This document shows positions 17,227-27,335 of a stretch of DNA of 64,000 bases, piece by piece; position 1 is the stretch's first letter, and each line of letters starts with the position of its first letter. The translations under genes were made by a program, and so were the position numbers. The notes below the pieces were generated by a model. It saw nothing but the letters and a program-made list of their open reading frames with translations, searched no databases and was not told the DNA's origin. Location: assembly GCA_018650445.1 (NCBI GenBank), contig JABIFX010000062.1, positions 1 to 64,000 on the forward strand, given 5' to 3'. This DNA is from Fidelibacterota bacterium (GTDB lineage Bacteria; Fidelibacterota; UBA8477; JABMPR01).

Positions 17227-19854
17227 CTATTTGATCAGTGTCATCTTTATAACTTGTTCGCTCGTAGTTGTTTGTATTTTTGCGAAGTAAATACCTGCTG
17301 CAACAGTATTACCTGATCGATCCAAACCATTCCATTGTAAAGAATAACGCCCTGATGATAAAGTAGCATCAATCAGAGTAGTCACTTCATTGCCTCGTAC
17401 ATCAAAAATGGTCAACATAGTTGCTGCCATCTCCGGTATACCAAACTCTATGGTTGTGCCCGGGTTAAAGGGGTTGGGATAATTTTGCTCAAGCGTTAAC
17501 TGATCAGGAACTACCCGCTCATTGTGGGTTCCCACGAGGTTATTAGGAAGATAGCCTGTTCGTTGGAAATTCCCACGCGAGGTATACCAGAAAGATCCAG
17601 CTTCGCTAATTGCAGGCATATCTACCACGCTAAGTCCAAGATCAGTTCCAAGCAGAATCTCCACATTCCCATCGAGATCAAGATCCTGAATGGTAGCTGC
17701 ACAATGCACTCTGGCACCCTGTGTCATAGGAAAGTTGGGCATAAGTGTTCCATCTATCTGGAAGGCGTACAAATCATTAGAGTCATCCCCAAGAATAATC
17801 TCAGGAATACCATCACCGTCAATATCTGCCAAAGTAGGCGGACTGTAACAGGTTGTGGCAAGACTCTGAGGCCACCCATCCAGCATGTTTCCAGCATAAT
17901 CCAGAACATTAACGCGACCCTCTGGAGATACATAAACAGTTTCCATCAGACCGTCCAGATTGTAATCAAATACTGCAAGGGCACTTAAAATCGGAATTGC
18001 TGCAAATTGGTGATTCCAGGTTACGACTCCAGTGCTTGAGATCGCATAAAGTTCACCCCCCAATTGACCTGTGATTATTTCAAGACTTCCGTTACCTGTT
18101 AGGTCGGTAATTACTGGAGGGGTTTTGATGCTTTGGCCTAAATCAATAGGAAATCCCTCCAGGCTGATACCACTGGCATTATAAACATGAATGAATCCTG
18201 CATTGGTACCGACGACGATATCTTTGGATCCATCTCCATCAATATCAGCGATGGCAGGCGCTGCTTCCATGCGTTCACCATCTATGATAATCGGAAAACC
18301 TGTCAGAGGAGTACCATCGTGATGGAGAGCGATTAGATCATAACCAAACCCTGCTACAACAACTTCCATATCACCGTCGTTGTCCAGGTCATCTATAACA
18401 GGAGTTCCCATAATTGGACCGCTAGCCTGGGCGACTAATTCGCCAACTCCTTCATGGTCTATTATATAGATGCCACCATCGGATGTAGTGAAGACAATAT
18501 CCAAGAATGAATCATCGTCTATATCTCCTACAGCTGGGGCTGTTGTGATTTTCCCTTCAGAAACAAAAGGGAACCCCGTCAATTCAACGCCAGCGGCAGT
18601 AATGGCATGAAGCAGGCTATCCACCCCGCCAAATATTACTTCTTGGGTTCCATCACCATTGAGATCTAGTACAGCGCTACCGCCTACAATCCCGCCCTCA
18701 TAGCTGATGGGGAAATTATTCTGGAACATATCAATCGTCACAGTGAGCGTCTTATTGGTTTCATAAGGATTCTCTGAATCCTGGTTCGCAAGAAGGCGTA
18801 AATTGAAGTCAAATTCACTAACTCGTGGTGCCTCAGATGAAACTGTGAATGTAAATTTGTCTATGTCATTACTGGCTGTACTACATGGGGGCAGTGAACT
18901 GAATACACCTATGCTATCACTAATACTGATTAAAGGGTTAGTACTGGATAAATAACCAGTTATGCCAGTGGCTTCAATCCAGTTACAACTGTTATCTATT
19001 GTCACATAATAATTGGCTGATTCACCTGGATTAAGTTTGTTGTCAGCATTGTCATCAAACAGGTCGATACTTGTAGATACTGTCTGGAGGTATGGGACAT
19101 TGATAGGAGTAAACTCGGTCACATCAAAACTTGCTGTATTCAAGATTGATTTGTCAGAAGCCTCGACAAACACGACGAGACGACAGTTAGCAACTGCAAA
19201 ATCCTGAGGTATTTGCACGTCGACGGATACTGTTGCATCAACGGCTGCTTCCAAACTAATGGGAGTACCTACATACCCAGGGAACATATGGCGCATGACT
19301 GCATCATGATGAGGATATCCATTGGATCCCATGAAGTACAAACTATCCTCAACCAAAACTACCTGGAGAGTGTATGCACCTGTCACACCTGCTTCAGGGG
19401 ATAAAGTGATATCCAAATTACCGACTCCTTGATAGTTCATATCTCCAGTTGCAGTTATTGAAAGGGGCGCAGTCGTTCCCGCTTGATTCAGGATTGCTGC
19501 TCCCCACACCGAAACATCCTGGTTATCATTTAAACCATTGTTACCATCCACCGCAATATACGGAACCCAGTTGCTACCATTAGGATTAGGATAGGACTGT
19601 ATGCGAGCTATTGGGTCGACAGTGTTATAACTATAATAAGGATCACTGCCAGGCCAAGACACATGGTAATGTATTGAAGTGAATGCTGATTCGTTACCTT
19701 GTCGGAAAACTTCCAACTCTGCCCCTGCGGGACCACAACCAGGTCAGCCAGCGTTGGTGAAATATTCAACAAGCACCAGCCGCTCTGCTGAATGTCCCAG
19801 CGCAAATAGAGCCAGCAGTACCATCAATACTATTGTCAATTTGTTTTTGATCAT
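17227..19854 (-). CDS. Secreted selenoprotein candidate B, paralog of candidate A
   Basis: With UGA at 19744-19746 read as Sec, the gene encodes 875 residues. The layout matches candidate A: signal peptide 1-23 (MIKNKL... HSA), Omp28/thioredoxin-like domain with TNAG-U37-PGC40-GP, a CARDB-like region (KLNPGESANYYV), eight FG-GAP/VCBS repeats (LNGDG, IDGDG), and a NYPNPFNP sorting domain ending MTLIK. The ATG at 19854 has GGAGAG upstream, identical to candidate A, and gives U at the same residue number. No other stop interrupts the frame. A start at the TTG just after the UGA would delete the signal peptide and redox motif, which is implausible for a sorted protein. Location is inferred to be the cell surface. 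Confidence 0.85.
19701..19717 (-). promoter_or_regulatory. SECIS-like hairpin downstream of UGA codon 37 (selenoprotein B)
   Basis: Nucleotides 27-43 after the UGA form a 7-bp stem GTTGGAA/TTCCGAC (one G-T pair) with loop GTT, G in first position, starting 33 nt after the UGA. Compared with paralog A, pairs 28-42, 29-41 and 30-40 change on one or both sides while pairing is kept, and G34-U35 of the loop is conserved. Confidence 0.78.
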
Positions 19855-19913
19855 AATCTCTCCGTATTTTTTTTGAAACTGATTGATCTAGAAAACTATT
19901 GACTAAGATAGAT

Positions 19914-19947
19914 AAGCAAAGGGCTTTGTGCCATCACAAAGCCCTTT
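19914..19947 (-). terminator. Terminator hairpin between the RND operon and selenoprotein B
   Basis: A perfect 13-bp stem AAAGGGCTTTGTG/CACAAAGCCCTTT with a 4-nt loop is followed on the minus strand by a weak T-tract (TTTGCTTATC). It lies 41 bp after the RND gene stop and about 64 bp before the selenoprotein B start, so any promoter for that gene must overlap or follow it. Confidence 0.75.
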
Positions 19948-19988
19948 GTTTAACAATTTTAATAATCTGCAGCCCTAGGCTGAGGAGA

Positions 19989-22900
19989 CTATGTTGTACT
20001 CCCTAGCTTTTTTCGTTCTGCACGGCTCTCAATTAAGGAATATAAGACTGGGACTATGATGAGAGTCAGGAAGGAGGAAACTGCCAGACCAAAGATCAAA
20101 CTGACTGCGAGGGGTCTCCAATATTCGGCTCCACCTGCCAGGTTCAAGCTTAAGGGAATCATACCTGCCAGTGTAGTTACGGTGGTGAGAATGATTGGGC
20201 GAAGTCTGTTCCTGCCAGCCTTAATTAAGGCTTCCCGCACCCGCATACCTGTCTTACGCAGATCGTTGACATAGGCGATAAGCACAATTGCGTCATTTAC
20301 CACCACTCCCATGAGAGCTACCACACCAAAAAAGGCCATAATTCCAAATGGAACTCGGGTGACCATGAGACCAAAAATCACTCCAATAAATGAGAGCGGT
20401 ATCGCCAGACCGATGATCAGAGGTTGTTTGAAGGATTTGAACTGAGCACTCAGGATGATCATGATCACAACAAATCCGATCATCATGGCTCTACCAAGGC
20501 TTGCAAAAGATTCGGAAGCCTCGTCTTCAATCCCACCATAATCCACAGTAACACCGTTTGGTACTGCAAGTTTAGCCAGGAAGGGATCCATGTGACGTCG
20601 AATATCCGTGGCATCGACACCCTTGGCCAGATCACAGGACACCGAGATGTTGCGCTTGAAATCCTGGTGCTTAATCAGGGTTTCACTACTGCCTAGCTCC
20701 AAAGAGGCGACATTTTCAAATGGTATCATCTGCCCCATCTGGTTCATGATGTTCAAATTTCGAATTGCATCGACAGCATCGTCGCCATCCGTTTTCAGGC
20801 GAACAACAACGGGAATATCTTCGAGACCATCTGAGTAGGTCGTTGCCTCCAGACCAATCATCGCTGCAGCCAGGGTGTTGCTTACTTCCTGGCTGGATAG
20901 TCCATAATTCGCAGCACGATCGTGATCAACAATAGCCTGGAACTCAGTTCTGCGTACACCCAGACTCGATTCAACATTCAAGGCACCTTCTACAGTCGCC
21001 AAATCTCGTTTTACCTGCTCTGCCACAAAACCTATGGCTTCCAGATCATCACCACTAATATCAATGATTACATTGCTGGCAATGGGTGGTCCTTCAACAA
21101 TTGTTTGAAGCACGATTTCAACACCAGGTATACGCGAGAGATCTGCATCCATAATAGCCATGAGATCATCAACCGAAATATCGCGCTCACCGGTTTCTAC
21201 CAGGTCCACATTTATCTGACCAATTTCGGCGCCTTTGCCACCTCCTTGAGCCAAACGCACATTCTGAACGCCACTCTCTCCAACCGTGGAAACAATTCTA
21301 TCAACTTCTACAAAACCAATCAAGTATTCTTCAATTTCCTTGACTACAGCATCGGTATAATCGAGTTGACTCCCTGCAGGGGTGTTGATATCCAGAATAA
21401 TCCTGGGTTTAGCAACCTTGGGGAAAATTTCCAATTTGACTAGCTTGGTATCACTGACAGCAGAAATTCCTACTGCAGCAATGGACATAAAGAAAACGAC
21501 TGTAGCTCCAAGTATGACCAGAATTCGGTGATTCAATGCCCATTTGACAATGCGAGTATAAGCACGCTTACCAGCCCACTCTCCACTGAGCAAGCCAGCG
21601 CGCTTTGTAACCATCATCATTTTCGAAGCGAGAACTGGAATGAGGAAGTGATCAGCTAGAAATGCTCCAACCAGAGTGAATATGACCACTTTGGGAATCA
21701 CGGATAAAAATTGGCCCATGGTTCCTGACATATAAATAATGGGTGCGAAAGCCACCATGGTGGTCAACACTGAAGTCATAATGGGGATTCCCACTTCATC
21801 GATGGCCTGTAAAGCGGCAGCCTTGCGGCTAAGCCCTTCCTCCATATGTCGATAGGTCGATTCAGCCACAATGATGGCGCCATCCACCACAATACCCAGC
21901 ACAATAATCAGTCCAAACATAGAGATACCCGTGCGTGCCAGATCAAAGACATACATGAGGGGAAATGAAGACATGAGTGCAAACGGCAGCGCAATGGAGA
22001 CGATAAGGGCGTTTTTAAAGCCGATTCCCGCAAAGAGAACAATGATGACGAACAAAATTCCCCAGGCAGCATTCTGGTTTAGCTGACTGTTCTGTCTTTC
22101 GATATCTGTGGCTTGTCTGGCAGTATAGGCATAATCCATTCCGTCAGGGAACTTTGCAGCCAGTTCGTCAACAACTGCTTCAATCTGCTCAGTAGCTTCC
22201 ACAATGTGGGCACCGGTTCTTTTTGAAATGAGTAACGTCACACTATTCTGCTGCTGGTAGCGGGAATAACTTGATGGTATCTCAAAACCATCTGTTACCG
22301 TTCCTACATCACGAATACGTTTCACATTGCCAGATGCATCAACGCCTAGAATAGTATTTTCTATGTCATTGATATCAGAATACTTACCTACGGTGCGTAC
22401 AAATATGTCCTGGCCCTTCAGTTTGACAGTACCGCCGGGGAAATTCATATTGCTCCGGCGCAGCGCCATCATGATTTGCGGGATACTGAGATTGTTTGCC
22501 AGAAGCAAATTGGGATCAATATCGATGGCAATTTCACGCTCTTCACCACCAAACATCTCCACTTGATTCACACCGGATATGCGTGTGAGTTGATCCTTAA
22601 TCAGCTCAGCTTGAATGCGTAATTCATGGGGTGAGAAATCTCCAAAGATATTCAGAATACTTATCGGTGTGTCGGCAAAATCGATATCTGTTACTGTAAC
22701 ATTATCTATTTCATCTCTGAGCTCAGGAATAGCCTCGTTTACTTTCTCCTTTAAATCATCTATACTTATATCAAGATCAGCTTCTGGAGAAAACTTGATG
22801 GTGATAAAACCGACATTTTGCATGGCATAACCCGTGATGTCATCAACATCCTGTAATTGTGCCAGTTTTTCCTCAATAGGTTTGAGAATCTCGGTTTCCA

Positions 22901-23075
22901 CTTCAGAAGGTGCTGCACCAACATAGGTTGCTGATACAAAGGCATAGGGAATTTCAATGACCGGAACCAACTCTAGCGGAAGAATCAAATACGTTGTTAT
23001 ACTGGCAATAAAAATGCCCAGTGAAGCAAAGATGATGGCCATGGGATGATTTATGGCCTGTTTTGAAATTTTCAT
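19989..23075 (-). CDS. RND-type multidrug efflux transporter (inner-membrane pump)
   Basis: A 1028-residue AcrB/MdtB-type pump with an N-terminal helix, two large periplasmic loops and two sets of membrane helices, the usual length for the HAE1 family. It exports drugs or amphipathic compounds with proton antiport as the trimeric core of a tripartite pump. The TM4 motif reads LGIVVDGAIIVAE, so the second Asp of the usual DD pair is Gly. The TM10 motif is MGVVVNDAIVLIAY, without the AcrB-type Lys. This pattern occurs in RND branches other than AcrB. The gene follows the adaptor by 14 bp in the operon tetR-tolC-mfp-rnd. Substrates cannot be read from sequence. Confidence 0.92.
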   Translation of the reverse strand: MKISKQAINHPMAIIFASLGIFIASITTYLILPLELVPVIEIPYAFVSATYVGAAPSEVETEILKPIEEKLAQLQDVDDITGYAMQNVGFITIKFSPEADLDISIDDLKEKVNEAIPELRDEIDNVTVTDIDFADTPISILNIFGDFSPHELRIQAELIKDQLTRISGVNQVEMFGGEEREIAIDIDPNLLLANNLSIPQIMMALRRSNMNFPGGTVKLKGQDIFVRTVGKYSDINDIENTILGVDASGNVKRIRDVGTVTDGFEIPSSYSRYQQQNSVTLLISKRTGAHIVEATEQIEAVVDELAAKFPDGMDYAYTARQATDIERQNSQLNQNAAWGILFVIIVLFAGIGFKNALIVSIALPFALMSSFPLMYVFDLARTGISMFGLIIVLGIVVDGAIIVAESTYRHMEEGLSRKAAALQAIDEVGIPIMTSVLTTMVAFAPIIYMSGTMGQFLSVIPKVVIFTLVGAFLADHFLIPVLASKMMMVTKRAGLLSGEWAGKRAYTRIVKWALNHRILVILGATVVFFMSIAAVGISAVSDTKLVKLEIFPKVAKPRIILDINTPAGSQLDYTDAVVKEIEEYLIGFVEVDRIVSTVGESGVQNVRLAQGGGKGAEIGQINVDLVETGERDISVDDLMAIMDADLSRIPGVEIVLQTIVEGPPIASNVIIDISGDDLEAIGFVAEQVKRDLATVEGALNVESSLGVRRTEFQAIVDHDRAANYGLSSQEVSNTLAAAMIGLEATTYSDGLEDIPVVVRLKTDGDDAVDAIRNLNIMNQMGQMIPFENVASLELGSSETLIKHQDFKRNISVSCDLAKGVDATDIRRHMDPFLAKLAVPNGVTVDYGGIEDEASESFASLGRAMMIGFVVIMIILSAQFKSFKQPLIIGLAIPLSFIGVIFGLMVTRVPFGIMAFFGVVALMGVVVNDAIVLIAYVNDLRKTGMRVREALIKAGRNRLRPIILTTVTTLAGMIPLSLNLAGGAEYWRPLAVSLIFGLAVSSFLTLIIVPVLYSLIESRAERKKLGSTT

Positions 23076-23089
23076 GAGGTAATCCTTCC

Positions 23090-24139
23090 CTACTCCACGA
23101 TATCCAGAAGAACACCATCTTTAACATCATTGTGCCCTCGGACAATAAGTATATCTCCAGGGCTAACATCAGCTTCAATAAATACTCGGGATCCTGATAA
23201 TGCGCGAATCTTGATTTCTTTCAGAACGGCTCTGCCCTCTTCTTCAGTGTAAATAAATTTTTTATCTCCATCGTCTTGAATCAGATTGAGCGGTAAGACC
23301 AGGGCTTCTTCGTAGTATTCTTGAACAATACGAACGTCACCAACCAGCCCCAATTTCATGCCCCTCATATTGCCGGACATGCGAACTTCAACATCATAGT
23401 TATTGGACATGTTTTTGGGAGCCATGCCAATACGTAGTACGGCACCTCCAAAAACTCGATCAGGGAAGGTTTTAAACTGGATCTGGGCGAACTGACCATT
23501 TCTGATCTGCCCGATGCGAGCTTCCGGCACGGGGACAATGATTTTCAAGTGATTCATATCGGCCAGAACCATGGGTGGCTGCATGGCTCCACCTGGGGCA
23601 ACCAAGTCACCAATATTTAAATTCTTGGCTACAATCCAGCCATTAAAGGGAGCACGTAAAGTGGTATTATCCATGGAGTTTTTCGCCTGAGTATAGGCTG
23701 CTCTGGCGTTATCCAGACCAATGCGGGCCATCTCAAATTGATCAGATGAAATCACATTGGAGTTAAATAGAGCCTTTGAGCTTTCTAAATCGCGTTCGGA
23801 TTTCTCATACATGGATTTTGCCTGGGCATACATGGTTGAATACACATCTGGTTCGATACTGGCCAGACGTTGATCCTTGAACACGTAGTCTCCAATATTA
23901 ACCCAGATTGAATCAACCTGTCCAGCTGATTGGAACAGCAAATTTACTTGATTTTCAGAAACGACTCTTCCAATACTATGGAAATCAATCTGAAAGGGTT
24001 GATACTTGATTGTATCCAGCGCAACCGGCACTTTTGATTCTACAATTTCTTTTACTTCTGTCTCACCGCCACAATTGACCACAACCATTAAACTTGCTGC
24101 GATAAGTAGTGTGGATAAGTATGTTTTCAACGATTTCAT
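23090..24139 (-). CDS. RND efflux periplasmic adaptor (membrane fusion protein)
   Basis: A 349-residue HlyD/AcrA-like adaptor that links the inner-membrane pump to the outer-membrane channel. A signal peptide ends near VVVNCGG, a possible lipoprotein site (C24). The lipoyl-like half (VNLLFQSAGQVDSIWVNIGDYV), a helical hairpin around residues 110-165, the second lipoyl half (TLRAPFNGWIVAKNLNIGDLV) and beta-barrel regions follow in normal order. The start overlaps the TolC-like stop by one base (TAATG), so the two are translationally coupled. Confidence 0.92.
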   Translation of the reverse strand: MKSLKTYLSTLLIAASLMVVVNCGGETEVKEIVESKVPVALDTIKYQPFQIDFHSIGRVVSENQVNLLFQSAGQVDSIWVNIGDYVFKDQRLASIEPDVYSTMYAQAKSMYEKSERDLESSKALFNSNVISSDQFEMARIGLDNARAAYTQAKNSMDNTTLRAPFNGWIVAKNLNIGDLVAPGGAMQPPMVLADMNHLKIIVPVPEARIGQIRNGQFAQIQFKTFPDRVFGGAVLRIGMAPKNMSNNYDVEVRMSGNMRGMKLGLVGDVRIVQEYYEEALVLPLNLIQDDGDKKFIYTEEEGRAVLKEIKIRALSGSRVFIEADVSPGDILIVRGHNDVKDGVLLDIVE

Positions 24140-25578
24140 TATTCTTCTCCAAGGGCACGTGCCAATGAAGCACGGGCGCTGTTATATTCAAAATATGCCT
24201 GGTAAAGACCAAGTTCGGCCTGGTCGCTGGCGCTTTGGGCATCTAAAACCTGCAGTTGGCTCGCCATACCCTGTTGAAACAGTCTTTGAGCCATATCAAC
24301 TCCCTTATGGGCTTGCTCTACACCTTTAAGCCCGGCATCAATTTTCCGTGAGGATTCTTTAATACTCAGGAAAATACTCTTCAGTTCCAGGAGTAGATTC
24401 TCCTTCATATCATGCTGTTGATATTCAGATTTTCGATGATCGGCTTTGGCTTTCTGTACTCTGGCAGTGGATCCAAAACCATTAAAAATTGGCATATTTA
24501 TGCCCACAGCTAATGAGGAGGATTCCTTAAAACTTGCATCATCAAACCCGTCATCATTGTAAGACTTCATCTCCTGGTAAGAGCCTGTCAGAGCAATTGA
24601 AGGCATAAACTCTGCCTTAACCATGAGGATATTCTCTTTCATGAGTTTAACGTTAGCTTCCAGTTGATTCAACATGGGTTGATTGGAAATCATTTTGCGT
24701 TCTAGATCAGCCAGGTCAAGGTCATGTACAATTTCTGTTTGGAGTTCACCCAGTATCGCCACATCCTGATCAATCTGGAGACCGCAGCTACGCTTTAATC
24801 CTGCATAAGCCAATTCTTTCATTTTACGGGCATTACTCACCATGGTAGTCTGGTTAGCAACCTGAACATCAGCTCGTATGACGTCGAATTCAGCTGTTTT
24901 TCCCTGTGCATAAAGTGCTGAGACATTTTGAAGGTTCTGTTGCATGACCTCCAAAGAATTTTGCATGACAGAGACCATTTTGTCAGCCAGTAATACTCCA
25001 TAATAAGCTTTCTTGGTATTCTCAATAACTGAGAGTCGAGTGACATCAGCAGCTGAGCTTGCCAGATCACCATATACATTAGCCCCACGGATAGCAGCGA
25101 TAACACGACCCTCAAACAGCGGTTGAGTCAGACTGAGTCCATAGACCATGGTATTGTCAGATCCAAAAGCCAATTCCAGCGGAACCATCTGAACACCTGT
25201 CTGCTGAAGATGCTGACCAGGAATAGGGATTCCATTTTGTCCGGTGTAAGGGATCGTATTCCCATTATTATCTGTCATAGCTACTGGATTACCTGCTGCA
25301 TCCAGGACTCCAAATGGGATCGGAAAAGACATGGGCTGGGCGCCAATGGCGAAGCTGTGCGAGGCTTGACCAAAGGCCGAAACTACTGGGAGGGCTGAGG
25401 AAAAAGCTTCCTTGCGCTGGGCTTTTGCTTTGAGGAGGTCTTCCTGGGCATTTTGCATATTCACATTGTTATCCAAAGCAAGCTTGATAGCCTGCTTGAG
25501 CTCGAGCTCCAGGGTTACAGCCTCCACTGAGTTAATCAACGTGAGGCTGATCACCAATGTCAGCAAATATTTATTCAT
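24139..25578 (-). CDS. TolC-family outer-membrane efflux channel
   Basis: A 479-residue exported protein with signal peptide ending NSVEA, then the two-repeat OEP architecture of TolC: long amphipathic helices (ELKQAIKLALDNN at the start; LDAQSASDQAELGLYQAYFEYN near the end) and barrel strands. It forms the outer-membrane exit duct of the tripartite pump. It overlaps the TetR gene by 4 bp upstream and the adaptor by 1 bp downstream, so the whole operon appears co-translated. Confidence 0.92.
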   Translation of the reverse strand: MNKYLLTLVISLTLINSVEAVTLELELKQAIKLALDNNVNMQNAQEDLLKAKAQRKEAFSSALPVVSAFGQASHSFAIGAQPMSFPIPFGVLDAAGNPVAMTDNNGNTIPYTGQNGIPIPGQHLQQTGVQMVPLELAFGSDNTMVYGLSLTQPLFEGRVIAAIRGANVYGDLASSAADVTRLSVIENTKKAYYGVLLADKMVSVMQNSLEVMQQNLQNVSALYAQGKTAEFDVIRADVQVANQTTMVSNARKMKELAYAGLKRSCGLQIDQDVAILGELQTEIVHDLDLADLERKMISNQPMLNQLEANVKLMKENILMVKAEFMPSIALTGSYQEMKSYNDDGFDDASFKESSSLAVGINMPIFNGFGSTARVQKAKADHRKSEYQQHDMKENLLLELKSIFLSIKESSRKIDAGLKGVEQAHKGVDMAQRLFQQGMASQLQVLDAQSASDQAELGLYQAYFEYNSARASLARALGEE

Positions 25579-26192
25579 GATTTGGCTCCATTCAAAAAAA
25601 CATCAATAATTTCATCAGCAATCACCTCATCCATTTGCATGTCCCCCACGTTAAGTGAACGGACCTGGCTATGAATCATTCCACTGAGGTAGGCCGCATA
25701 ATGTTGGGCATTACCCGCGCGTAATTGGTCTGCATCTATGGCAGCCTGCATTTCGATGATCACCAGCCTTTTCAAATCCTGAAAGCGATCAAAGACTTCT
25801 TTGCTACGGGCATGATTCATTAATACCTGATGATTTGTCATAATCACATGCATAAAATCGGTATTGTTTCGATAGTAGTTAAACTGGGAATTGGCGATGA
25901 GGCGGATTCGATCGAGGGGATCAGAAACTGATGACAGTTGATCGTATAAGAAATCGAGCATGTTCCCCACAGCATAATCAAATGCTGAGAGGAGTAGATC
26001 ATCCTTATTCTCAAAATAATTATAAAGGGTACCTTTACCAAACTCGGCCAGAGCGGCGACATCCTCAAGTTTTGTCTCAGCAAACCCTTTCTGAGCAAAG
26101 AGATGCACTGCAGCTTTCAGGATGGCTTCCTTATTGCGCAGCTTGTCTCTTTCTTTGCGGCTTAAAACAGTATTGTTTGAACTAATATTCAT
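25575..26192 (-). CDS. TetR/AcrR-family transcriptional regulator of the efflux operon
   Basis: A 205-residue regulator. The N-terminal helix-turn-helix spans about residues 20-65 (KEAILKAAVHLFAQKGFAET ... GKGTLYNYFENKDDLL), and the rest is the helical ligand/dimer domain. It is the first gene of the efflux operon, overlapping tolC by 4 bp, so autoregulation with ligand-released repression is the likely mode. The upstream gap to the divergent HDAC-like gene contains TACGTA and TGTACA palindromes near 26285-26296, which could be part of an operator; this is a guess from symmetry. Confidence 0.9.
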   Translation of the reverse strand: MNISSNNTVLSRKERDKLRNKEAILKAAVHLFAQKGFAETKLEDVAALAEFGKGTLYNYFENKDDLLLSAFDYAVGNMLDFLYDQLSSVSDPLDRIRLIANSQFNYYRNNTDFMHVIMTNHQVLMNHARSKEVFDRFQDLKRLVIIEMQAAIDADQLRAGNAQHYAAYLSGMIHSQVRSLNVGDMQMDEVIADEIIDVFLNGAKS

Positions 26193-26325
26193 AATATGAC
26201 TCCTGGGTCACAATTAAGTATGGAGAGTCAGAATAGCAAGAGACTTTGTTCTTTTTTTGAAATTATTTTGCACTTCTACAGACTTACGTATGTACAAGGC
26301 ATGAGATTTGAATATCTTTCCCGCC

Positions 26326-27246
26326 ATGATAAATGTGATTACCAGCGAAAGATTTCTACAACACGATACCGGTTTTGGTCACCCCGAACGACCTGAGCGG
26401 CTATCTGCCTGCACTGATGGAATTCGTAAAAGTGAATTCCTTGATCAGGTAAAATGGGTCGAGCCGCGGAGAGCCGATGTTGAAGAAATAAAGCTAGTCC
26501 ACTCTCCAGCGCATATTCTTAATGTGCGCAACACTGCTGAACGCGGTGGTTTCAGCCTGGATCCTGATACCATGGTAAGCCCGGAGAGTTATGACATAGC
26601 ACTTAAGAGCACCGGTGCCTGGTTGGATGGAGTTGATCGCATTGTGGGTCACCAGGAGTCTTCATTTGTCATCTCTCGCCCCCCTGGACATCATGCTGAG
26701 CGTGACAACGCCATGGGTTTCTGTCTCTTTAATAATTGTGCTATCGCCGCAAATTATGCCATGACTGTCAAGGGTGTTAATCGAGTAGCAGTTCTGGATT
26801 GGGATGTGCATCATGGGAATGGCACCCAGCATATTCTGGAATCTGATCCAAATCTGGCATATTGTTCACTCCATCAGTGGCCTTACTATCCCGGGACTGG
26901 TGCAGATCATGAAAAAGGTGATTTCAGCAATGTTCTGAATATTCCACTTTCAATTGGTTCTGGTAAATATGAATATTTTGATGCCTTTGATAAGAAGGTT
27001 TTACCCTTCCTCAAGAATTGGGAACCTGAATTACTTATTGTCAGCGCCGGATTTGATGCCAGTCAAAACGATCCTCTGGGAGGTATGCTGCTCTTACCTG
27101 AACATTTTGCAGAATTTACTCGTTACTGCCTGGATATTACTCCTCATCTACTGATAGGTCTTGAAGGTGGCTATGATTTGAAGGATCTTGCTGATTGTTC
27201 CAGATCGGTCGCCGAAGCGCTGATTGAGCATGAAACCCAAGATTAG
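26326..27246 (+). CDS. Histone deacetylase-like amidohydrolase
   Basis: A 306-residue zinc hydrolase of the arginase/HDAC fold, related to bacterial HDAC-like and acetylpolyamine amidohydrolases. The active site shows RPPGHHAE (GHH at 121-123), the zinc-ligand segment DWDVHHGNGTQ (158-168) and SAGFDASQNDPLGG toward the C terminus. Likely substrates are acetylated small molecules or lysine side chains; the bacterial role is often unknown. The ATG at 26326 is preferred over a TTG 18 bp upstream because the family motif HDTGFGHPERPERL then falls near the N terminus. It is divergent from tetR. Confidence 0.9.
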   Translation: MINVITSERFLQHDTGFGHPERPERLSACTDGIRKSEFLDQVKWVEPRRADVEEIKLVHSPAHILNVRNTAERGGFSLDPDTMVSPESYDIALKSTGAWLDGVDRIVGHQESSFVISRPPGHHAERDNAMGFCLFNNCAIAANYAMTVKGVNRVAVLDWDVHHGNGTQHILESDPNLAYCSLHQWPYYPGTGADHEKGDFSNVLNIPLSIGSGKYEYFDAFDKKVLPFLKNWEPELLIVSAGFDASQNDPLGGMLLLPEHFAEFTRYCLDITPHLLIGLEGGYDLKDLADCSRSVAEALIEHETQD

Positions 27247-27335
27247 GAACCTTCAGTTGCAAATAACTAGAAACACAAAGATAGGGTGCTAACCTTACGA
27301 AGGTTTGAAACCGTCTTAGGGTCATTCAATAAATT

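Noticed and set aside
17096..17290. 64-codon plus-strand ORF between the selenoprotein genes
   Set aside because: It runs across the terminator hairpin and into the antisense of the gene at 17227; no family resemblance.
27287..27306. AACCTT-ACG-AAGGTT hairpin after the HDAC-like gene as a terminator
   Set aside because: The stem is only 6 bp, AT-rich, and no T-run follows on the plus strand.
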